Below, in pieces: positions 57,901 through 64,000 of a stretch of 64,000 bases of DNA. The notes under the pieces are model-generated. The model searched no databases. It worked only from the letters and a program-made list of their open reading frames with translations, and had not been told where the DNA came from. Numbering within the stretch: position 1 is the stretch's first letter; each line of letters begins with the position of its first letter. The stretch lies in contig OX467082.1 of assembly GCA_950106755.1 (NCBI GenBank), positions 6,882,001-6,946,000 on the forward strand, written 5' to 3'. The translations under genes were made by a program, and so were the position numbers. Source of the stretch: Climacium dendroides (Eukaryota > Streptophyta > Bryopsida > Hypnales > Climaciaceae).

Positions 57901-59210
57901 ACTGCTTGATTTTCCCTTCAACAAATCAGATATCTCAAAAACCCTAACCAAAGACTTTGCTGAAACTCTCAATTTCTGGTGCCCCAGTACTGCCCTCCTC
58001 GCAAAATGCTGGGCAGGCACTCCGTCCGTACGTCCCGGGTGGGCAGGGATCTCGGCGGGTACTCAGCCAAAATAAGGCCTTCCGCCGGCTTATAAAAAAT
58101 GCATAGTTAACCCCAAAACAGTTATCCTGAAAGCTCAAATTGCATCGATCACTCTCAAGCATTCTATAGCTAAGCAGGGTGCTAAGCGGGAAACTAAGTC
58201 TTTCCAGGATTATAAAAAATGAATTCTAATCTCAAAAAGGGTCAACTGGAAAGCAGAAATTGCGTCCATCACTCTCAAGCATTTCATAAGCAGGGTGCTA
58301 AAGCGGGAAACTAAGCCCTTTCTGGCTTACAAAAAAATGCAAAATAAACTCGAAGACGGTCAGCCGGAAAGCTGAAATTGCATCGATCACCCTCTAACAT
58401 TTCATAACCAGGCGGGTGCTAAGCAGGAAAATAAGCGCTTCTTGTCTTATAAAAAAATGCACAATAAACTCAAGTATGGTTATCCTGAAAGCTCAAATTA
58501 CTTCGATCACCTTCTACCAGACCTGCGACCAGGGATTGGGGAAATTTTCCAAAAGAGCCTGAAGAGATCGAAATTCAAAATCCGCAGTAATGAAACAATC
58601 CAATCACCGGCACCAGTTCCTCACCTTGATCAAACGTGACCGCATAATACATAAACCCAAAGACCTGTCCCAGAAATTCGCCATTATCCGCCACCCCCTG
58701 CGCGAAGAACGGCACCGCCACACAAAGCTCGTGCAACAAGCTCAAGCACTCCCGTCGCACGGCTAGCACCTTGTTCGACGCGGGCTTCTTCTCCACGCCA
58801 TCCTCATTCAAAAACGGATACAAAAGCGCACGCCGCAGCAGCACGTCGCCACCGAACAACACGAACGCCTCCCTCATCCCCTGCTGGCGCCCGTCGCAGA
58901 GCGCGTGCTGCAAGCTGCAGAGCGCGCGCTGACAAGCCTCGACGTGGTGGCAAATTAGACCAGTTTCCAAGTCTAGACAAAGGGAAGCTAAGTCAGGGAT
59001 CCCCAAGTTGGTAATGCCTAATCGGGTGTGGATTGCGGGGGGTAAGTGACGGAGGGACTTCACGCCGCGGCCGGTGATTTGGGAGGTTATGAACGCCTTC
59101 ACGACTGCTGGAGAAGCAGTTCTCGCCACTGCTGATGGTCTGCTGCCGCCGCGCTTGCTGCTGCTGCTTCCGTGGCGGCCATAGCTGTGAAACTTCACTG
59201 ATGGACCCAT
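51914..59210 (-). CDS. TRPC4AP/TRUSS-like protein (DUF3689)
   Basis: Homologue of animal TRPC4-associated protein, which serves as a substrate receptor of CUL4-DDB1 ubiquitin ligases; the plant role is inferred. Thirteen exons: 58625-59210 (ATG at 59210), 57378-57529, 56548-56730, 56061-56264, 55624-55683, 55245-55382, 54931-55032, 54653-54759, 54447-54504, 54165-54248, 53925-54026, 53145-53438, 51914-52264. The total of 2421 nt encodes 806 aa, close to the animal protein, and every phase closes. Landmarks: SLCLDLETGLICHHVEACQ and AVRRECLSLLHELC (exon 1), FANLVRSFSSRQLASFCRVL (exon 2), VEVLFVLCALCGG (exon 5), KIQYLRLIHNFCDRD (exon 7), INFDLLGELIKFNKALF (exon 11), HRLLRDLMCAV (exon 12), NGELHGYLQTL and ISFSNWLQIVDSLC (exon 13). 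The exon 4 acceptor could be 9 nt further upstream. Helical-repeat character, no membrane segment. Intron 1 holds a 119-bp tandem repeat. Confidence 0.9.
54391..54440. repeat. degenerate interstitial telomere-like repeat in TRPC4AP-like intron 9
   Basis: Six or seven imperfect units of CCCTAAA/CCGTAAA type (ACCCTACACCCTAAAACC onward), ending 6 bases from the exon 9 donor. On the coding strand it reads as TTTAGGG-type units at the very start of the intron. Confidence 0.75.
58087..58517. repeat. four-copy tandem repeat, about 119-bp unit, in intron 1 of the TRPC4AP-like gene
   Basis: Units start at about 58087, 58207, 58324 and 58444 (last one partial). Each has GGCTTATAAAAAATGC, then a GGTTATCCTGAAAGCTCAAA or GGTCAGCCGGAAAGCTGAAA variant, then ATTGCATCGATCAC, CAT-TCATAA, CAGGGTGCTAA and GCGGGAAACTAAG. 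The copies differ at roughly one base in eight. The array ends about 110 bp from the exon 1 donor. Confidence 0.9.
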
Positions 59211-61358
59211 TCTGAAACCCCGTCGACTGATCTATCTAGATTGCTCGATCGATCGATCGAATCCCACGATTGTCTGCAAATTCTTGTACGCTCGCGCCAC
59301 TGTCAAGCGAGAATCGGTTGTGGCGATTATACCGATTGCATCCCGATTGGGGCGATTGGGGCGACGTGGAGCGCTGGGTGATTGGCTAGCTAGGTTACAT
59401 TATGATCGAAATCTTGAAGCGAAAGCAAGCACTTGGGATAGCTAGTTTCGATTCGTAAGGACGACTCACAATCTTGCACTACTACAACACAGAGTTAGGC
59501 CGTCTTGCTAGCTTGCTCTTTGCGTAGAATGGATCCACAATCAGGCAACCGGGCGACGATCGAAATTTGATTAATAGGAGTCCCCACTAGTCAGGTCGTC
59601 ACCTACCTCACGTAACAAGCGTGCGATTCCGGCATTCCTGTCAAAGATTCAGCCCCGGCCTATCCCGCTTTCGCGATTCGACAGACGACGGATTCTCGGT
59701 GCGGCCCCGCCGAGATTCTTCGGTGGAGCTTCCGAGGCAAGAGGACGACAGGCTTCAACTGCAGAGATTCCCCACACGCTTGCAGTGGGTGCCTGGGATT
59801 GATTGGGATGGATAGAGAGATAGAGAGATACGACAGTAGATTCTCTCAAGATTCGACAATAAGTTATTACCAACGCGAGACGTTACGTACCCATCGAGCA
59901 ATTCACGCGGCCTGGGCCCCGCCCCATCCCGGCTTCGTCGCAGCCCGGACAGAGACTTGCCAAGCTGCCCCCTTCACTGTGCTCCTCTCATACCCGACCT
60001 CTGGCATTCGGGACTCAGAAGTACTCCGTAATTTGGAAGTTAATAATGGTGGCGCCTTATCTACGAGATTGATCTTTTTTAGTGAAGTCGTCTTGCAGAC
60101 GGATTTTCCTGTCAATGTTGAACAAATTTTGTGCGCTCCAAATGCGAAGAGCCGAGTCCTCAGACTGTGAGGTCCGCTTCAGGAGGGGAAGGAGAGTGAA
60201 GCCACGTTTCGCCATGGACCGTGAAGATGCAAGTCCGAGCCCCCACTTCCAACCGGCACGCACCTCCTCCCAGGTTAGTGACATCAGCCCTGGCCGTGGA
60301 TTTCATTGACTGCCTTTGAAACTTTTCAATCCGAACTCAGGAGCGACGCAGCCCAATCCTAGCTGCAGCTGGGTTTGTGTGCACAAGTGAAGTCCCTGTC
60401 CAGAGCGGTTGAGGGATTTTTAGGGCTTAAAGCAATGCCCCGGAGATTACTACGCTAGGGTTTTCCAGTCGTCTTAGGGATTAATTCGAACTGGTCAGCC
60501 TGATGACTTTCAATCGGTAGTTCAAAAAGCGTTATTGGAATTCAGTCGACCGGATTCATCGTATCATGTTTTCGTGAAGCAACAAATCCTGGCATGGTTG
60601 CATTCCTCAGTGACCGCATGACTCCTCTGGCTCATTCGATTTTCTGTACCTAGTCATTTTGGCACTTGAATTTAATTTGTAGAGTCGAAGAAATCGATTG
60701 CTTGGGTGCTTAACATCCAGTTCTGTAGCATGTCCGTCTAATGCGACATTCCAGAGTTTTTGCCTCGTGAATCAGAAAATAACATAAGGTACCAGAAGAT
60801 GTGCACCAAAACTGTCTGGACAGTTCCCAATACAACAATGTACTTAGAAACTGCCATTCTGCGACTTCCTAAAAAACTTCACACCTTAGAGAGCTCCGAA
60901 AACTAGAACGACGACATTCAAAATAAGTGGACTCGCGTTGTGCTTGTCACCACAAACAAATTCGAGCAGATCAGCATTAATTTGTCAAATCCGAACTGGA
61001 TCAACTTGAATGCACCGTTCTTGTCTTCTTGAATGCGGAATCTACCCTGAAACACTCTTTAAGCTTCAGAATGATACGCGACTGTGAGGATCGACGCGGA
61101 AAGACATGAGCATGCAAGCTCTGGATGGGCAAGGCGGGAAGATGAGGGGGTGCCAGGGTGAGTATCACAGAATGCACGAGCTGGGTATGAGCGGAGCGCC
61201 GCGCGTGAAGGGCGGCGACAAAGCCCGGAAGCCCAGGCCGCGCGAATTGCTCGATGAATTTCTCTGTGGCAAAGGGGCAAAAAATTATGCAAAAAATATA
61301 CTGCAACTAAGCGATTGATTCTTGTTCGAATGGAAGTTCAATTCAAGCATGGTGACAT
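59211..61358. other. 5' flank of the TRPC4AP-like gene, no gene firmly supported
   Basis: Fairly GC-rich DNA containing the presumed promoter of the - strand gene (a TCGATCGATCGATCG run at about 59246). A short + strand ORF at 60213 (MDREDASPSPHF...) could splice at 60272 to an acceptor near 60340 and stop at about 60410, giving 43 codons, but there is no family support. The + strand frame at 61106-61318 is Lys/Arg-rich and unrecognised. Confidence 0.35.
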
Positions 61359-62056
61359 AATAGGGGTAGTCACACCTTCTCTGAGAAGCAAAATTTTCTT
61401 GAAGAATGCAAACTTGGTGAGTGAAAAGAGGAGTTAATGCCAAGCTCTTGCGTAGGAAGAAGGTATGGCACCCCTTCAGAACATGAGTAGCATAGAAAAT
61501 TTTCTCTGAGAACGACATTCATTGTTGTAAATGTCACGATGGACTCCCAAGCGAAGCGGAACACAAGTGGCGCAAGCAATGCAAACCATAGACAAAACTC
61601 CAGTGTAACAAACCAGAAAGCTACGGTGAAAGTGAACTACATACGAGTGAAAAATCCTCCAAGAAAATTTTCTTCAACCCATTTCTTCACTTGTTGGGGA
61701 GAAGAACAACACTTCCAAAACCTTAGAGATTGAAAGCTCTGGAAGCTATGGAAAACCACTCATAAAGCACCACACATCCAAGGATTGGAGAAGGTGTGAC
61801 TGGCCAGGGAGGACTGACCCCTCTATTGCCCCAACAGAGGGTAAAATGTAAAAACTGCCCCCTATTTTGTGCCGTTAAAATTCTAGATTTAGTCACTCCC
61901 CTAGCTAATTTGGGGTCTCTGATTCCAAATATGATTTCAGAATTTGAAAAAAAAAATTGTGTGAAAAATATGAAGTTCCAGCGTTTTCTGCGAGGGTAAG
62001 AAAAAGGGCAATAGAGGGGTCAGTCCTCCCTGGCCAGGTGTGTGACTACCCCCAAT
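61359..62056. mobile_element. larger inverted-repeat element interrupted by the 61801 MITE
   Basis: The left end carries AGGGGTAGTCACACCTTCTC (61362 onward). On the right, GAGAAGGTGTGAC stops at 61800, where the 236-bp element is inserted, and GTGTGACTACCCCC resumes after it. Removing the insert restores a right end that complements the left one. Length without the insert is about 460 bp; no ORF recognised. Confidence 0.65.
61801..62036. mobile_element. MITE with perfect 31-bp terminal inverted repeats
   Basis: 61801-61831 (TGGCCAGGGAGGACTGACC...) is the exact reverse complement of 62006-62036. Flanks GGTGTGAC (left) and GGTGTGTG (right) share six of eight bases, consistent with an 8-bp hAT-type duplication. 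The interior (61851-61975) is related to 11790-11915 and weakly, in reverse, to about 62140-62265. Confidence 0.85.
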
Positions 62057-62634
62057 AATATTTGGTCTGTCTAGTTGTCAGAATAGGGTGAAACAACCCC
62101 CTTGCTCTTCCCTGAGGAAAAAAGCTGAAATTTTTATTTGCCACACATGATAAAATTTGCAAATTTAGAATTCATATTTGCATTCAAAGGCCCCGGTTAG
62201 CTAAGGAGGACTGTAGAAGATAAATTAATCAAGCACAAAATAGGGGGTCTTTTTTTGTTGCATGCATCCCTTGCAAATGACTGCGAGGGGGTCGGTTCAC
62301 CCCGAGCCGGATGCAGGGCCGGATGCAGGGCCACCGGCATAAAACTCTTCTTATATTTGAAAACAATTTCCCCTTTTGTTCCAGTTGCACCCCCAAAAAA
62401 TATAATAATAGTAAATCATAATCATTATCAGATTTTGCTTTAGTTTAATTTAATACAATTGCCAAGAGGTGCCGCAGATGGATTCGCTTGCTGCGCCGTG
62501 AATCCGCTGGGCAACGAAGGATATCCACTATTTGGTACTGTTGATAGAGGTCAGGTCTACAGTGGCCTTGGCCTTGGCCGGCATTCAACAGGTGAAACAG
62601 ACCATTGCAGTCAAATGATGTGGGATGTGGGCCA
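62037..62634. other. intergenic, repeats only
   Basis: Contains the reverse-orientation relative (62140-62265) of the preceding element's interior, then a duplicated GCCGGATGCAGG at about 62307-62332. No gene seen; the open frame at 62459-62695 is unrecognised. Confidence 0.4.
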
Positions 62635-63302
62635 CAATGCATGTCTTTACATAACAAGCAATGGAGTGCACAATGGCCTCATTAGGAACTTTTGACTTTT
62701 CAGTGTGAAATTCATTGTAAAAATTGACTTTTTAGGCCTTCCATGATAGAAAAATATTGTGACTGTATTGGGTAGTAAGATGAGCATTATGGATCCAGAT
62801 TTTGTTGGTTATGGGGTAAGGTAGGTGGCTCTTAAACCGACCCTTTAAGAGCCGATTGCATTTGGGGGACAGCTAAACATCTCAAAACAATTTTCAGTGA
62901 ATTTCGGTAGGAAGAAAAAAGGAATAGGCATCTAATCCAAGTCGTTTCATATTTTTTGGACCTTTGCGGAATTAGTTACAAATTTTTGAAGTTGAAACGC
63001 GGTGGTTTCTAAAACCGACCCCCTTCTGAAATGTACGCAGTTAGTACATTTCAAAAGTAAAATGTACCAGATCGGTTTTAGAACCAGGTCGGTTTAAGAG
63101 CCACCTACTTTAGTCTACAGACTCTTTTGGGGTCATGATGCACTGAACACTTCAAAAATTCCTAGCAAATTCATACTTTGTCAAAAAAAAATATATAATT
63201 TCAATTGCACTTGCCGTTTCTCACACTTGTACTAATGTGGGAAAAAAATTGAAACATTTCAGCAACAAGATGATGTCCAACTCCTCATATTGAACACAAT
63301 GG
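62635..63302 (+). repeat. dispersed repeat carrying MITE D (filled-site relative of 35020-35385)
   Basis: 62635-62818 plus 63111-63302 align with 35020-35385; the interruption is exactly the MITE plus one TA. See the entries for both. Confidence 0.8.
62819..63110 (+). mobile_element. TA-flanked MITE family, copy D
   Basis: TA at 62817-62818 and 63111-63112. Ends AGGTAGGTGGCTCTTAAACC and GGTTTAAGAGCCACCTACTT. Interior shares GCCGATTGCATTTGGGGGA, TTTCGGTAGGAAGAAAAAAG, GGAATTAGTTAC and TTTTTGAAGTTGAAACGC with A-C, and has an internal GTACATTTCAAAAG hairpin. Its target is known because the empty relative at about 35,200 reads GGGG-TA-GTTTATAG across the site. Confidence 0.92.
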
Positions 63303-64000
63303 GTTGTTTTACCTTAGTTATATGACGAGAGTCTTGTGGAGGCTATTTTGCCCCATGTTTTAACCTTTTATTTATTACGCAAATTTATTTTGTAAATTCT
63401 AAGTTCATATTTGCAATAAGAGTCTACAAATTAGCTTGGAAAGGCATAGAGAAAAAGAATTAACATGGTACAAAAATAAGGGGCTTTTCTTTTATATTCA
63501 CCCTTAGCTAGCCCTCTGCATTAGGCTTGTCATGCAACTATAAGCACACCCTTGCATTATATAGGTGCATGCAAATCCGACTCACAGTAATAGAGCATCT
63601 CGAATGGTCCATCTAAAGTTCATCTACACCAAATACTCTCATTAGCTTGGCTCACACTTGCCCGACACTTTTCCCACACTATTTTCTAATATTGCACACT
63701 AATATTTGTAATCAACAAAGTGATGAATAAGATGGCTTTTGATTTTCTAAATTATGAACCCTTGTTGTGAATTTTGAAATCTAATCTTCCATCATATGAT
63801 CAAAGACCAAATTTCAAAATATTGTTGGATTGGGCAACATGACTAGAAGGGCAACCAAAGGAGGTTATTCCATGTTGGACAAAATACATATTGGATATAC
63901 TAGGGAGAGTGAATCACTTGGATATCCCATACAACTCACTATTTTAATTCCTAAAGTCCTAAATTAATTTTTTTTGGCAATATAGTAATTTCAAGAAGCT
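63303..64000. other. intergenic, AT-rich repeat sequence
   Basis: No gene seen. 63350-63500 is a weak reverse relative of the 11790/61851 repeat (GTTTTAACC, CATATTTGCA, AATTAGCTTGG, AAAATAAGGGGC in order). Confidence 0.4.

Noticed and set aside
59799..60170. 123-codon + strand frame upstream of the TRPC4AP-like gene
   Set aside because: Not similar to anything known and without a plausible gene context; lies in the promoter-side flank.
61001..61318. Overlapping frames of 70-101 codons on both strands
   Set aside because: No conserved words, no splice context; likely chance in a GC-rich patch.

Overview
The window is nuclear DNA of a land plant. The evidence is many short exons with GT-AG introns, a plastid-targeted GH100 invertase, a plant-type wax ester synthase/DGAT, an SR-cyclophilin of the plant CYP63/CYP95 kind, Arabidopsis-type (TTTAGGG) telomere-like motifs and a Stowaway MITE. 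Nothing fixes the species. A Tc1-like transposase remnant and the sparse genes in AT-rich repeats are compatible with a seedless plant such as a bryophyte or lycophyte, but this is a weak inference.

Six protein genes can be built by joining exons across introns, all with consistent reading phase: (1) the 3' part of an SR-rich cyclophilin, + strand, 89-5125; (2) an unrecognised, probably plastid-targeted membrane protein, - strand, 8035-10480; (3) a complete alkaline/neutral invertase, - strand, 13676-18018; (4) a complete WSD1-like wax ester synthase/diacylglycerol acyltransferase, - strand, 23527-30394; (5) ribosomal protein eS28 (RPS28), + strand, 48781-50167; (6) a complete 13-exon TRPC4AP/TRUSS-like protein (DUF3689), - strand, 51914-59210. 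They look like ordinary neighbours (splicing, sugar metabolism, lipid synthesis, translation, proteolysis) with no sign of working as a cluster.

The space between them (about 10.5-13.7, 18-23.5, 31-48 and 59.2-64 kb) is AT-rich and full of decayed DNA transposons. I could identify a Tc1-like transposase pseudogene (21.9-22.8 kb), a PIF/Harbinger-like transposase pseudogene (43.6-44.3 kb) interrupted by a 1.5-kb non-autonomous CACTA element with a 3-bp target duplication and a fold-back MITE nested inside it, a Stowaway MITE in an invertase intron, and several other MITE families. The most informative is a family of four elements (23740, 25502, 48177, 62819) with TA target duplications. One copy sits inside a repeat whose empty counterpart lies at about 35.2 kb in the same window.

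No RNA genes, CRISPR arrays, prokaryotic-type systems or viral genes were recognised. The most novel-looking material is the set of MITE families and their nesting, and the uncharacterised plastid protein gene.
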